Positions 7,129 to 17,008 of a stretch of DNA of 64,000 bases are shown here, in pieces. Source of the stretch: Bacteroidales bacterium (GTDB taxonomy: Bacteria > Bacteroidota > Bacteroidia > Bacteroidales > UBA932); NCBI GenBank assembly GCA_024401695.1, contig JAKSKN010000006.1, positions 1 through 64,000 on the forward strand, given 5' to 3'. Each line of letters begins with the position of its first letter. The first letter of the stretch is position 1. Both the position numbers and the translations under genes were made by a program. Under the pieces are notes generated by a model. That model saw only the letters and a list, made by a program, of their open reading frames with translations, was not told where the DNA came from and ran no database searches.

Positions 7129-8826
7129 CTATTTGATGTCCAGTCCGAGGTCTGTGACAAGATTTCTCACTTCTTCGTTCCGGCTCATAAGGTCCTCGGC
7201 CTTCTCCGCCGGCATATATTTCCTTTCTTCCCTGGCCTCCTCGGGAACCACCGTAGGTTCAAGCCTGATCCGTCCGCAGGAAAGGAGCTTGCTGAACTGG
7301 CTTTCAAGCGACCGGAGTATACGTTCCTCGATCCACTTCTTCTGAGCCTCGTTGGTCACGGCAAACTCAACGACCTTCACGCCCGCCTCTTCGCGTATGT
7401 TGAGTTTCGCGGACGACAGGGCATTCGCCAGCCTCGGCTGCGCATTCTGCGCTGCGGCCAGGTCCTGCCATCTGGCTATGATGACATCATCGCCAGGCAG
7501 TTCCCCGACATTTTCCGCCTCAGTCTCCACCGGTACGGCTGCATCCTCCTTCTCATCCATCAGGCTGGACAGGCTCAATGACGACGGTTTTCTCGGCACG
7601 CGCTTCGGTTCCGGCTTTGGTTCCGGCTTCGTCTCAATTTTCGCCTGTGCCAGTTCGGCCTTCACCACCTGAGCCATCGGTTTCACGGTATCTGCCTGAC
7701 CCGACGTGGCAGAACTGACTCGAGAATCAACTGCCCCATTCAAAAACGCCAGCTTCATCAGCGCATATTCTATATGCAGCCTCTGGTTCGCAGAATTGCG
7801 ATACCCGGCCTCGCAGGCAGTGGTTACACCCAGCGCGTCATACAGGAATTTCACCGAACAGCGCGAAGCCTGGTCCCTGTAGCGGGCCTTGAGAGTGTCC
7901 GGAAGGTCCAGAAGGGCGTCAAGGCCACCTGTACGGCTGACAAGAAGGTCACGGAAATGAGAACTCAGCGCAGTGACGAAATGGAGCGCATTGAATCCTT
8001 TTCCGAGTATCTCGTCGAAAGCGAGCAGGGCTGTGGCATAGTCGCCGGCCAGGAACGCATCAACAAGCTTGAAACTGTACTCATAGTCAAGGACATTCAG
8101 ATTGCGGATGACATCGGCATAGTGGATGTCATTCCCGCAGAAGGCCACTGTCTGGTCGAATATGGTGAGGGCGTCGCGCATCGCACCGTCAGCCTTCTGG
8201 GCGATGACGTGCAACGACTCCGTGTCTATGTTTATATTTTCCTTTGAAGCGATGTCGGAGAGGTTCCTGACTATGTCCGGCACGCTGATACGATTGAAAT
8301 CATAGGTCTGGCAGCGGCTGAGGATGGTCGGGATGATCTTGTGCTTCTCGGTGGTCGCCAGGATGAAGATCGCGTGTGCAGGCGGTTCCTCAAGAGTCTT
8401 GAGAAAAGCGTTGAAAGCCGACTGCGTGAGCATATGGACCTCGTCGATTATATACACGGAATAACGTCCAACCTGCGGAGGTATCTGCACCTGGTCCATC
8501 AGCGCCTTGATATCGTCAACGCCGTTGTTCGACGCTGCATCAAGTTCGTGTATGCAATACGAGCGGCCCTCCTGGAAACTCCGGCAGGATTCGCATTCCC
8601 CGCAAGGTTCAAGTCCGGCACCCGGATTGGCGCAATTGATGGTCTTGGCAAAGATTCGCGCAGCGCTTGTCTTGCCCACGCCACGCGGACCGCAGAAAAG
8701 ATAGGCGTGGGCCAGCTGGCCGCGCTGAATCGAATTCTTGAGGGTCTTCGCGATATTGTCCTGACCTATGAGCGTCTCGAACGAATCCGGACGGTATTTT
8801 CTGGCTGATACTATATAATCCGACAT
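7129..8826 (-). CDS. dnaX: DNA polymerase III subunit gamma/tau
   Basis: DnaX is the clamp-loader ATPase of the replisome. The 565 residues show Walker A GPRGVGKTS (about 46-54), the four-cysteine zinc site (CANPGAGLEPCGECESC), Walker B IIDEVHML and sensor SRC in TILSRCQT. A proline/lysine-rich linker near 385-425 and a C-terminal tau-like domain follow. The length is normal for Bacteroidota. No slippery heptamer for a gamma frameshift was noticed. It follows the GH43 gene by 15 bases and precedes lptB by 20. Confidence 0.95.
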   Translation of the reverse strand: MSDYIVSARKYRPDSFETLIGQDNIAKTLKNSIQRGQLAHAYLFCGPRGVGKTSAARIFAKTINCANPGAGLEPCGECESCRSFQEGRSYCIHELDAASNNGVDDIKALMDQVQIPPQVGRYSVYIIDEVHMLTQSAFNAFLKTLEEPPAHAIFILATTEKHKIIPTILSRCQTYDFNRISVPDIVRNLSDIASKENINIDTESLHVIAQKADGAMRDALTIFDQTVAFCGNDIHYADVIRNLNVLDYEYSFKLVDAFLAGDYATALLAFDEILGKGFNALHFVTALSSHFRDLLVSRTGGLDALLDLPDTLKARYRDQASRCSVKFLYDALGVTTACEAGYRNSANQRLHIEYALMKLAFLNGAVDSRVSSATSGQADTVKPMAQVVKAELAQAKIETKPEPKPEPKRVPRKPSSLSLSSLMDEKEDAAVPVETEAENVGELPGDDVIIARWQDLAAAQNAQPRLANALSSAKLNIREEAGVKVVEFAVTNEAQKKWIEERILRSLESQFSKLLSCGRIRLEPTVVPEEAREERKYMPAEKAEDLMSRNEEVRNLVTDLGLDIK

Positions 8827-8841
8827 AGATTACAAATTTAG

Positions 8842-10194
8842 CTATTTTTTCTGATAGCTGACTTCACTCACGCTTACACCTTCGGTTGAAAGGATTGACG
8901 GGCGGAGGGCAAAGAACCCCTGATAATTGTTATGATGGAAGCTTGAGACATCCTTTCCGCTTTCAACCACAGTCCACTCCTTTCCGTCAAGGCTCCACTC
9001 CGTTGTCGCGATATTGTGATCGTTGCGTATACGGAGCCAATATTGACCCGCCGGGTATTCCAGGCCGATATTCGCCTTTTCATTGTAGAAAAGGTACAGG
9101 CCGCCACGGCCGCCTTCAGGAACATCGAATTTCGCTGAGAATTCATATGCCGTATCCGGAGCGGTAAAGGTGGAAAGGCGGGCGCCGTTGAAGCCGCCGG
9201 CCCAGTCGGACCACATAAGAGGGTTCGATACATCGCGAAGTACGGCGAACTGAGCGCTGCCTTCTTCATCTTCAGCAAAATCAAGGCCTTCGTCAGCGAG
9301 TTTCGGCCAACCGTCCTCAGTCCAGACGACAGACTCGATGATGGTGGTGCGTCCAAGCGTATGATAACCGTTCCTGTAGGAATGGTATATCACATACCAG
9401 TTGCCGTCGGCATCATCAAATATGGTTCCGTGGCCCTTTGACCACCATTCCTCATCAGCAGAATACGTGTGCACGAGAGGGTTGTACGGGCTGTTCTCCC
9501 ACGGGCCGAGAGCCGACCTGCTTCGGGCGACCACAACCATATGGCTGGTCGGAGGACCGGCAGTACCGCCTTCCGCAGTAACCAGATAGAACCAGCCGTC
9601 CTTCTGGAAAAGTTTCGGAGATTCGAGCCAGAAGCCTTCGGTCTCCCATTCCTGAGGGAACTGCCAGCCGTCATACAGCTTGCTGTCCTCGCCGGCTGCG
9701 GCAAGACCGTCATCGGTGAGCTCGACACAGAAGCCATTGTTTGTATAAAGGTACTGCTTTCCATCTTCTGCATAGACGTGGCCCGGATCGATTCCGTGGG
9801 CATCCAGAAGCACAGGGTCGCTCCAGGGGCCGTGAGGGTCATCGGCCGTGACCACATAGTTCACGCCGGCGCTGGTAGGATAGTAAATGTAGAACTTGCC
9901 GCCAACCTTGCAGATCTCAGGCGCGAAAATTGAATAGTCCTGTTCTGCAGTGATACCGAAGGATATCGGCTCCCAGTTCACAAGATCGGTGGAATGCCAG
10001 ACTCTGAGTCCCGGATAGTATGTAAAGGAGGAATTGGTCATATAGAAATCCTCCCCGTCACGGACGATTGAAGGGTCCGGATAGTCTCCGGGGAACACGA
10101 CTTTCTTGAGGACAGCCGGCTGACCGGCTTCGGAGCACGCTGCTGCACATAAGGCAAGCGCAACACAGATTAGAGAAATCAAATATTTTTTCAT
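8842..10194 (-). CDS. GH43-family glycoside hydrolase lipoprotein (beta-xylosidase/arabinofuranosidase type)
   Basis: This is a 450-residue lipoprotein with lipobox ALCAAAC near residue 20. The five-bladed propeller begins with the GH43 signature YPDPSIVRDGEDFYM, which holds the catalytic-base aspartate. It continues with ENSPYNPLVHTYSADEEW and SKGHGTIF. A beta-sandwich module from about residue 320 (FSAKFDVPEGGRGGLYLFYN) is typical of GH43 beta-xylosidases. It probably trims xylan side chains or xylo-oligosaccharides at the cell surface or in the periplasm. The divergent neighbour is a CE15 glucuronoyl esterase, which fits glucuronoxylan use. The exact substrate cannot be read from sequence. 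Confidence 0.88.
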   Translation of the reverse strand: MKKYLISLICVALALCAAACSEAGQPAVLKKVVFPGDYPDPSIVRDGEDFYMTNSSFTYYPGLRVWHSTDLVNWEPISFGITAEQDYSIFAPEICKVGGKFYIYYPTSAGVNYVVTADDPHGPWSDPVLLDAHGIDPGHVYAEDGKQYLYTNNGFCVELTDDGLAAAGEDSKLYDGWQFPQEWETEGFWLESPKLFQKDGWFYLVTAEGGTAGPPTSHMVVVARSRSALGPWENSPYNPLVHTYSADEEWWSKGHGTIFDDADGNWYVIYHSYRNGYHTLGRTTIIESVVWTEDGWPKLADEGLDFAEDEEGSAQFAVLRDVSNPLMWSDWAGGFNGARLSTFTAPDTAYEFSAKFDVPEGGRGGLYLFYNEKANIGLEYPAGQYWLRIRNDHNIATTEWSLDGKEWTVVESGKDVSSFHHNNYQGFFALRPSILSTEGVSVSEVSYQKK

Positions 10195-10262
10195 ACCTTT
10201 ATTACTGCTTTCAGTATTGAGTGCAATTTATCACTTTTGGCAGAAATTAACAACCACAAAAT

Positions 10263-11657
10263 ATGAAGAATATCATTAATGCCATCACGATTGCAGCGGC
10301 CCTGCTTTGCTTCGGTCCGATTGCTTCAGCCCAATTCCCAGGAATGCCAAGGGTCAACCGCGACAGCCTTGACAGGCTCACCAATGACAACCAGGAGCAT
10401 ATGATGAAGGATCTCGGCCTCAAGGAGCTCCGTCCCGGCCGCGACGGCTACTCCACCGACCCTGCAATCGGCGCCAATTACGATGAGACCATTGCCAACA
10501 CATACCTTGCATACCCCGACCCGCTCGTCACTTCCGACGGCCGCAAGGTCAAGAACGCCAGGATGTGGAAAAAGGTCCGCAGACCGGAACTCATCAAGAT
10601 TTTCGAAGACGAAGTCTACGGTCACATCCCTGACAATGTCCCGGGCGTAACCTGGAAGATATTGAAGCAGGAAAGGATAATGATAGGCAATGTGCTTTGC
10701 AATTCCCGCCAGCTCGCAGGTGTTGTGGACAATTCTTCCTGCCCTGAGATCAGCGTCACCATACAGGCCGATGTCGTATGGCCTGCAGACGCCAAGGAAC
10801 CTGTCCCTGTAATCGTCGAGTATGGATTTGCCATGGGCAACTTCAACTTCACCATACCGGGCGCCCCGGTCCGCAAGAACTGGAAAGAGCAGATAGTGGA
10901 ACGCGGCTGGGCTGCGGCCACCATCGTTCCGACCTCTTACCAGGCTGACGGCGGACACGGACTCCGCGAGGGGATCATAGGTCTCTGCAACAAGGGCGGA
11001 TACCGCAAGCCGGGAGACTGGGGCAGCATCCGTGCCTGGGGCTGGGGACTCTCGAGACTTATTGACTACTTCGAGTCAGACCCTCACTTCGACGGTACAA
11101 AAGTGGCCATCGAAGGCAACTCCCGCTATGGCAAGACAGCTCTCGTAAGCGCAGTGTTCGACGAACGCGTCGCCAGTGCATTCGCCTCTTCATCAGGTGC
11201 GGGCGGTGCAGCTCCGTGGCGCCGCAACTGCGGCGAGACCCTTGAGAACCTCGCCGGCGCGGGCGAAAGCCACTGGATGTGCGGCAACTTCATCAAATAT
11301 GCGGCAGACCCGCTTACTGCAGCCGACCTCCCGGTTGACCAGCACGAACTCATAGCACTTATGGCACCGCGTCCGGTGCTCATTTCCAGCGGCACCTTCA
11401 GCGCCGACAAATGGCAGGACCTCCTGGGAATGTACGCCAGCACCCTTATGGCCTCTCCTGTATATGAATTGCTGGGCGCCGGCGGAATCACCCCTGAAAT
11501 GTACCCGGGAGAGAACATCTACCTCTACCCCGGCACCAATGTGGGCCGTATGAAAGGCCGTCTGGCTTTCCGCCAGCACGACGGCGGACACGAGCCGGGA
11601 CCTAACTGGCCGTACTTCCTCGACCACTTCGAAAAATACGTGGTGAACAAGAAATAG
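10263..11657 (+). CDS. CE15-family glucuronoyl esterase, secreted
   Basis: The protein has 464 residues with a Sec signal peptide ending near ASAQ (residue 23). It is an alpha/beta hydrolase with the CE15 nucleophile motif EGNSRYGKTAL (serine about residue 287), the region WRRNCGETLENL...ESHWMCGNF, and a C-terminal histidine in HDGGHEPGPNWPYFLDHF. The family cleaves the ester between 4-O-methyl-glucuronate of xylan and lignin alcohols. It is divergent from the GH43 gene across 68 bases, and together they form a small xylan-processing pair. It is followed after 13 bases by a secreted protein of unknown role. Confidence 0.85.
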   Translation: MKNIINAITIAAALLCFGPIASAQFPGMPRVNRDSLDRLTNDNQEHMMKDLGLKELRPGRDGYSTDPAIGANYDETIANTYLAYPDPLVTSDGRKVKNARMWKKVRRPELIKIFEDEVYGHIPDNVPGVTWKILKQERIMIGNVLCNSRQLAGVVDNSSCPEISVTIQADVVWPADAKEPVPVIVEYGFAMGNFNFTIPGAPVRKNWKEQIVERGWAAATIVPTSYQADGGHGLREGIIGLCNKGGYRKPGDWGSIRAWGWGLSRLIDYFESDPHFDGTKVAIEGNSRYGKTALVSAVFDERVASAFASSSGAGGAAPWRRNCGETLENLAGAGESHWMCGNFIKYAADPLTAADLPVDQHELIALMAPRPVLISSGTFSADKWQDLLGMYASTLMASPVYELLGAGGITPEMYPGENIYLYPGTNVGRMKGRLAFRQHDGGHEPGPNWPYFLDHFEKYVVNKK

Positions 11658-11670
11658 CAGCCTCACACAG

Positions 11671-12432
11671 ATGAAAAATCTCAGGATCCTTGCTCTGACG
11701 CTTATGCTTCTCGTGCCCGCATTGACATACGGGCAGGGGAAGTTCTATACCCGCAAGGCAAGGCTCGAGGATTTCACTGCAAAGACGACCAAGGTTGTCG
11801 CGGCCGGGCAATCCCTGCCTGAACTGAACCTGCGGGCCGAGGTCACGAGCAGGTGGTATCTTTCTCCTTATGAATTCTGCACCCCTGAAGACTACGAAAA
11901 GCTGAAGGACGACAGCAACTATTATTTCCTGCGCTTCGTGGCGGAGGACGGTCTGGCATTCCTTCTTCTGGAAAAAGGAGGCAGGGAAGATGACAGCAAC
12001 AGGTTCAAGAGGACCTTCGAGGTTGTCAGGATACCTATTGCCGGCCTTGACCTTTCATCGGGAGGAGATGTGATCTATATGAGCGCCTTCATTGAAATCA
12101 TCCAGGCATACACGGAAAAAGCCATCCATTCCGACGCCACCGGGTACTTCGGACTTGAGACCTTCAACGGCGGCAGCTGGAAGGGCAAAAGCATATATCT
12201 GAACCGGAGCGCTGCCGATGATGCATTCGTTGAAGGCATCCCCGACGTCCTGGTACCGATCTGCATCACGCCATCCGAAGGAGGCCAGTGGTGCTATAAG
12301 ATGGTGGTCGATGCCGGCACTCGCGAATTGAGGTATTTCAAGAAAGAGCGTTTCCGCAAAGAAAAGGACGGCGCAATTTCAGAGTCAGACATCTTGCTGT
12401 TTTCATCAAAGGATGCGATCATCGTTAGATAA
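11671..12432 (+). CDS. Secreted protein of unknown function
   Basis: The 253-residue protein has a Sec signal (MKNLRILALTLMLLVPALTYG). The mature part has alternating hydrophobic/charged strands and no membrane helix after the signal. No domain is recognised. It lies 13 bases after the CE15 gene, and its last 20 bases overlap the start of the O-methyltransferase gene, so all three may be one operon. The overlap with a cytoplasmic enzyme probably reflects compact gene packing more than shared function. Confidence 0.7.
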   Translation: MKNLRILALTLMLLVPALTYGQGKFYTRKARLEDFTAKTTKVVAAGQSLPELNLRAEVTSRWYLSPYEFCTPEDYEKLKDDSNYYFLRFVAEDGLAFLLLEKGGREDDSNRFKRTFEVVRIPIAGLDLSSGGDVIYMSAFIEIIQAYTEKAIHSDATGYFGLETFNGGSWKGKSIYLNRSAADDAFVEGIPDVLVPICITPSEGGQWCYKMVVDAGTRELRYFKKERFRKEKDGAISESDILLFSSKDAIIVR

Positions 12433-13051
12433 TTACCTTGTGTCTCATTCAAGCCTGCCGAACGATGCCTTGGAATGGCTTGAGAAACAGACCAACATCC
12501 GCACCAACTATCCGCGGATGCTGTCCGGCAGCGTCCAGGGCGAGCTGCTGAAGATGCTTGTCGAGATGACCGGGGCAAGCCGCGTCCTCGAAATAGGTTC
12601 CTTCACAGGCTATTCCGCCATCTGTATGGCCAGCGGTCTGCCGGAAGGAGGACATCTGGATGCCCTGGAAATCAACGACGAACTGGAGGACCTTATGCGC
12701 GAAGGGTGGAAGAGAGCGGGTGTCTCCGACAAGATCACGCTTCATATCGGTGATGCCGTCGAGACCCTGAAGTCTCTTGACGGCCCTTTCGACTTTGTAT
12801 TCATCGACGCCAACAAGCGCCAGTACTGCGAATACTTCGACCTTGTGTTCCCCAAGCTTGCGCCGGGAGGCATCATCGTTGCCGACGACGTTCTCTGGGA
12901 CGGGAAGGTTTACACGGAGCCCCTCGCCCACGACGCCCAGACCGTCGGCCTTCTGAATTTCAACGATAAGATAAAAAACGACCCCCGTGTGGAGGTCGTT
13001 GTATTGCCGCTTCGGGACGGTCTGTCGATTATCCGATCTGTGAACCGTTAG
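12413..13051 (+). CDS. SAM-dependent O-methyltransferase (catechol/caffeoyl-CoA type)
   Basis: The protein is 212 residues. SAM-binding motif I is [16 protein letters not shown] (about residues 58-73), the acidic residue is in LDALEIND, and the metal-site pattern is [11 protein letters not shown] followed by [12 protein letters not shown]. This is the O-methyltransferase family 3 layout with a divalent cation in the active site. The acceptor is unknown. The ATG at 12413 overlaps the preceding gene by 20 bases. The 3' end overlaps metG tail to tail by 23 bases, and the metG terminator lies inside this coding region. Confidence 0.88.
   Translation: MRSSLDNYLVSHSSLPNDALEWLEKQTNIRTNYPRMLSGSVQGELLKMLVEMTGASRVLEIGSFTGYSAICMASGLPEGGHLDALEINDELEDLMREGWKRAGVSDKITLHIGDAVETLKSLDGPFDFVFIDANKRQYCEYFDLVFPKLAPGGIIVADDVLWDGKVYTEPLAHDAQTVGLLNFNDKIKNDPRVEVVVLPLRDGLSIIRSVNR
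12973..13000 (-). terminator. metG terminator inside the convergent O-methyltransferase gene
   Basis: On the minus strand aacgacc (13000-12994) pairs with ggtcgtt (12983-12977) and runs into a T-run (12978-12973). It begins 29 bases past the metG stop and lies wholly within the opposing coding sequence. Confidence 0.6.
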
Positions 13052-15080
13052 CCAAAGCTTCCTGAGGGGTGATGAAGCGCATCTTGCCGTCACCCTGCTT
13101 TGCCATCAGAATCATACCGTGAGACTCGATGCCCTTGATGGTGCGAGGCTTCAGGTTTGCGAGTATGCAGATCTGCTTGCCAAGCATATCTTCAGGTGAA
13201 TAGTATTCGGCGATGCCTGATACGATGACCCTCTTGTCCAGGCCGGTATCGATGGTAAGTTTCAGAAGCTTGTCTGTCTTCGGCACGCGCTCCGCCTCCA
13301 GGACGGTTGCCGTACGGATGTCCATCTTCTCGAAATCCTCGAAGGTGCACTCTTCCTTCTGCGGCGCGACCTGCTTTGCAGCTTCAGCGGCGGCAGCGGC
13401 TTCACGCTCCGCGCGTATCCTGTCAAGACGGGCAAGCTGGGCGTCAATGGCGGCATCCTCAATCTTGTTGAACAGAAGCGCGGCTTCACCGATCTGATGG
13501 CCTGCAGGAAGCACCTGAGGTCTGCCAAGCACGTTCCAGTCAAGCGGAGAACCCAGCATTTCGCGCAGGCGTGCGGCTGCAAACGGGGTGAACGGCTCGA
13601 AGGCGATGGCAAGGTCGGCGCATATCTGCAGCGAGATATTGAGGATGGTGGACACACGGTCCATATCTGTCTTGGCAACCTTCCACGGCTCCGTGTCAGA
13701 CATATATTTATTGCCGAGACGGGCTATGCTCATCGCATCCTTGAGAGCCTCGCGGAAGTGGTATCCTTCAATATTGTGTTCGAGAGAAGCCTTGAGCTCC
13801 GGAATCTGCCCGAGGACCTCCTTGTCGATGTCTTCGAGGGTGCCGGCTGCAGGGACCTTGCCACCGAAATATTTGTGTGTCAGGACCACGGCACGGTTGA
13901 CGAAGTTGCCGAAGATGGCCACAAGCTCACTGTTGTTGCGGGTCTGGAAGTCCTTCCAGCTGAAATCGTTGTCCTTGGTCTCAGGCGCATTTGCCGTCAG
14001 GACGTACCGGAGGGCATCCTGCTGCCCCGGGAAGTCACGCACATATTCGTGGGCCCATACCGCCCAGCCACGCGAAGTGGATATCTTGTCACCTTCAAGG
14101 TTGAGGAACTCGTTGGCCGGCACGTTCTCAGGCAGCACATAGCCGCCATAAGCCTTGAGCATTGAAGGGAACACTATGCAGTGGAAGACGATATTGTCCT
14201 TTCCGATGAAGTGGACGAGTTTCGTATCCTCAGACTTCCACCACTTCTCCCAATCGTTAGGAAGAAGCTCCTGCGTATTTGAAATATAGCCGATAGGGGC
14301 ATCGAACCAGACATAGAGTACCTTCCCCTCGGCGCCCTCAACAGGCACGGGGACACCCCAGTCGAGGTCACGGGTGACGGCGCGTGGCTGAAGGCCGCCG
14401 TCGAGCCAGCTCTTTACCTGGCCATAGACATTGGGACGCCATTCCTTATGGCCTTCGAGTATCCATTCACGGAGCCACTGTTCGTAACCCTCTAGAGGAA
14501 GGTACCAGTGGGTGGTCTTCTTCTTGACCGGCTCTGCTCCGCTCAGCTTGCTCTTCGGATTGATGAGCTCTTCCGGACTGAGTGTGGAGCCACATTTCTC
14601 ACACTGGTCACCATAAGCGCCCTCTGCACCGCATTTCGGGCAAGTGCCGACTATGTAGCGGTCGGCAAGGAAGGTCTTTGCCTCCGGGTCATAATACTGC
14701 TCGGACTCTCTGGTGATGAACTTGCCGTCGTCATAGAGCTTCTTGAAGAACTCGGAAGCATTCTTTTCGTGGACTTTGGAAGAAGTCCTGCCGTAGATGT
14801 CGAAATTGATTCCGAGATCCCTGAAACTGTTGTCTATGATATTATGGTATTTGTCAACGATATCCTGCGGGGTGCAACCCTGCTGGCGGGCCTTGATCGT
14901 AATCGGCACACCGTGCTCGTCGGAACCGCACACGTAGAGGACATCCTCTCCTCTCATACGGAGATATCTGACATAGATGTCGGCCGGCACGTAAACGCCG
15001 GCAAGATGGCCGATGTGCACCGGTCCGTTGGCATATGGCAACGCGCAGGTCACCAGAGTTCTTTTGTACTTCTTGTCCAT
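13029..15080 (-). CDS. metG: Methionyl-tRNA synthetase
   Basis: This enzyme charges initiator and elongator tRNA-Met. The 683 residues show the HIGH region [14 protein letters not shown] (about 15-28) and a four-cysteine zinc knuckle ([17 protein letters not shown]). The KMSKS loop is in the divergent form KISTSRG. A C-terminal EMAP-like tRNA-binding domain ([20 protein letters not shown]) starts near residue 575. An alanine-rich linker ([14 protein letters not shown]) precedes that domain. The start codon overlaps the dnaG stop (TAATG), so the two are coupled. Confidence 0.97.
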   Translation of the reverse strand: MDKKYKRTLVTCALPYANGPVHIGHLAGVYVPADIYVRYLRMRGEDVLYVCGSDEHGVPITIKARQQGCTPQDIVDKYHNIIDNSFRDLGINFDIYGRTSSKVHEKNASEFFKKLYDDGKFITRESEQYYDPEAKTFLADRYIVGTCPKCGAEGAYGDQCEKCGSTLSPEELINPKSKLSGAEPVKKKTTHWYLPLEGYEQWLREWILEGHKEWRPNVYGQVKSWLDGGLQPRAVTRDLDWGVPVPVEGAEGKVLYVWFDAPIGYISNTQELLPNDWEKWWKSEDTKLVHFIGKDNIVFHCIVFPSMLKAYGGYVLPENVPANEFLNLEGDKISTSRGWAVWAHEYVRDFPGQQDALRYVLTANAPETKDNDFSWKDFQTRNNSELVAIFGNFVNRAVVLTHKYFGGKVPAAGTLEDIDKEVLGQIPELKASLEHNIEGYHFREALKDAMSIARLGNKYMSDTEPWKVAKTDMDRVSTILNISLQICADLAIAFEPFTPFAAARLREMLGSPLDWNVLGRPQVLPAGHQIGEAALLFNKIEDAAIDAQLARLDRIRAEREAAAAAEAAKQVAPQKEECTFEDFEKMDIRTATVLEAERVPKTDKLLKLTIDTGLDKRVIVSGIAEYYSPEDMLGKQICILANLKPRTIKGIESHGMILMAKQGDGKMRFITPQEALANGSQIG

Positions 15081-17008
15081 TATATGTTTTTCTTTTCTCT
15101 TCCCAGTTTCTGCTTGATCTTGCGCTGCGCATTCTGGTAGCGCATAAGATCCTTCATAAGCGCCGTCTCGTCTTCCGGAGCTGCATTCTTCATTTCTGAC
15201 AGGATACCGTTGATCCTGTCCTGGATTCGCTTCTCATTATAAACCAGGATGGTCTTCGGCACATTGACCACAAGCCAGGAAGACACGGTCGTAAGCGCCC
15301 TGGCATAATCACTGACCGTCAGCTGATACTTCTCCGTACTGAGCTGCGCAACCACATCCGCCACGCGGCGGTTCTGCGAATTCAGGAGTCCGGTCACGAT
15401 CTCCTGCTGCGAAAGTCCCTCGTCATACAGCGCCATATATGCATCATAGGCATCGGCATAAACCGAATTGGCAAGACGGGAGTCATCCCCTTCAAGAGCG
15501 GCCCTGATGAAATCCGCGACCGTCAGCTTGTCCTCCTCAAAACCGCTGTAATATTCCGAGTCACTCTCGAAATCCAAGGTTTCGCATCCGTATGTCAAAA
15601 TCAGATTGAGCAGGTCGCGCTCGGCGGGAGCGAGCGTTTTATTTTCTTCCACCCAACCGGACTGCAAAGGTACAATTTCTTCCTGATATTCCGGACGTGC
15701 ATCGTCCTGCATCTTCCTGCGCCCTTTGTTGATGCGTTCAAACAGGATCGAGGATTCTATCCCGAACTTCCTGGATGTTGCATCGACATAGACGGAACGC
15801 TTTACCGCATCAGGGATCTCCGCGATCGTGTCGGCTATGTCATTGATCAGGTTGGCCTTTTTCAATGGATCGCCAGCGGCCTCCGAGAGCAGTAGGTCGG
15901 TCTTGAACGCGATGAAGTCCTTTTCGCCCCGGGCGATGTAGTCCTGCACCTCCGCAAGAGTATGCTGGCGGCAGAAGGAATCCGGATCTTCGCCATCAGG
16001 CAGGAGGACTATCTTGACATTCAGGCCCTCGGACAGGAACAGGCCGAGTCCGCGTATTGCGGCGTGTATGCCTGCCGGATCGCCGTCATACATTATGGTG
16101 GCGTTCTCCGTGAACTTGTGTATCAGGCGGACCTGTTCGATGGTCAGTGAGGTGCCGCAGGAAGCGACGACATTGGTGATCCCGAGCTGATGCATCATCA
16201 CCATATCCACGTTCCCTTCAACCAGAATGCATTTGTCCTGCCGGGAGATCTCAGCCTTCGCAAAGTAAATACCCAGGAGGTTGCGGCTCTTGACATATAT
16301 CTCCGTCTCCGGAGAGTTTACGTATTTTGCAGGATTGTCGCTGCGCAGGGTCCGGCCGCTATAGGCAATGACGCGGCCGCTGACAGAATGGACCGGGAAC
16401 ATAACCCTTTCGCGGAACTTGTCGGTGATGCTGCCGTCTTCGTGCTGCACTGCAAGCCCGGCAGCCAGGAGATATTCCATCTTGTAGCCGGCAGCGACAG
16501 CCGCATCGATAAGCGCGGTCTTGCCACCAGGCGCCCAGCCAAGGCCGAAACGGGCGATCGTAGCGTCCTCAAGGCCTCGCTTTTGGAAATATGCATAGCC
16601 TACACTGCGGCCCTCGCCGCTTTCAAGCTGCTGCGCGAAAAACTTCTGGGCGAACTCCGACACAAGAAGAAGGCTTTCGCGGCGCTGGCGCATCGCGATA
16701 TCCTCCGCACTCTCTTCCTGTTCAACTATCTCAATGTGATATTTGCGGGCAAGATACTGAAGCGCCTCCACATAGGTGCAATGTTCGTGTTCCATCACGA
16801 AACCTACGGCAGTACCTGCCTTTCCGCAACCGAAACATTTGTATATCCCTTTCGAAGGCGTCACGTAGAAGGACGGAGTCTTCTCATTATGGAACGGACA
16901 GCAGGCTACGAAACTGGCACCACGTCGCTTGAGCGTTACAAAATCGCTCACCACGTCAGCGATCTGCGCGGTGTCGAGGATGAGGTCAACTGTTTCTTGA
17001 GGAATCAC
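15080..17008 (-). CDS. dnaG: DNA primase
   Basis: DnaG makes RNA primers for replication. The 642-residue protein has the CHC2 zinc finger ([13 protein letters not shown]...[10 protein letters not shown]), the RNA-polymerase-like core with Toprim glutamate in [14 protein letters not shown], acidic MYDGDPAG, and a DnaB-binding C-terminal domain. The start is GTG at 17008, overlapping the recQ stop by four bases (GTGA), which favours coupling. It is followed by metG with a one-base overlap. Confidence 0.96.
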   Translation of the reverse strand: MIPQETVDLILDTAQIADVVSDFVTLKRRGASFVACCPFHNEKTPSFYVTPSKGIYKCFGCGKAGTAVGFVMEHEHCTYVEALQYLARKYHIEIVEQEESAEDIAMRQRRESLLLVSEFAQKFFAQQLESGEGRSVGYAYFQKRGLEDATIARFGLGWAPGGKTALIDAAVAAGYKMEYLLAAGLAVQHEDGSITDKFRERVMFPVHSVSGRVIAYSGRTLRSDNPAKYVNSPETEIYVKSRNLLGIYFAKAEISRQDKCILVEGNVDMVMMHQLGITNVVASCGTSLTIEQVRLIHKFTENATIMYDGDPAGIHAAIRGLGLFLSEGLNVKIVLLPDGEDPDSFCRQHTLAEVQDYIARGEKDFIAFKTDLLLSEAAGDPLKKANLINDIADTIAEIPDAVKRSVYVDATSRKFGIESSILFERINKGRRKMQDDARPEYQEEIVPLQSGWVEENKTLAPAERDLLNLILTYGCETLDFESDSEYYSGFEEDKLTVADFIRAALEGDDSRLANSVYADAYDAYMALYDEGLSQQEIVTGLLNSQNRRVADVVAQLSTEKYQLTVSDYARALTTVSSWLVVNVPKTILVYNEKRIQDRINGILSEMKNAAPEDETALMKDLMRYQNAQRKIKQKLGREKKNI

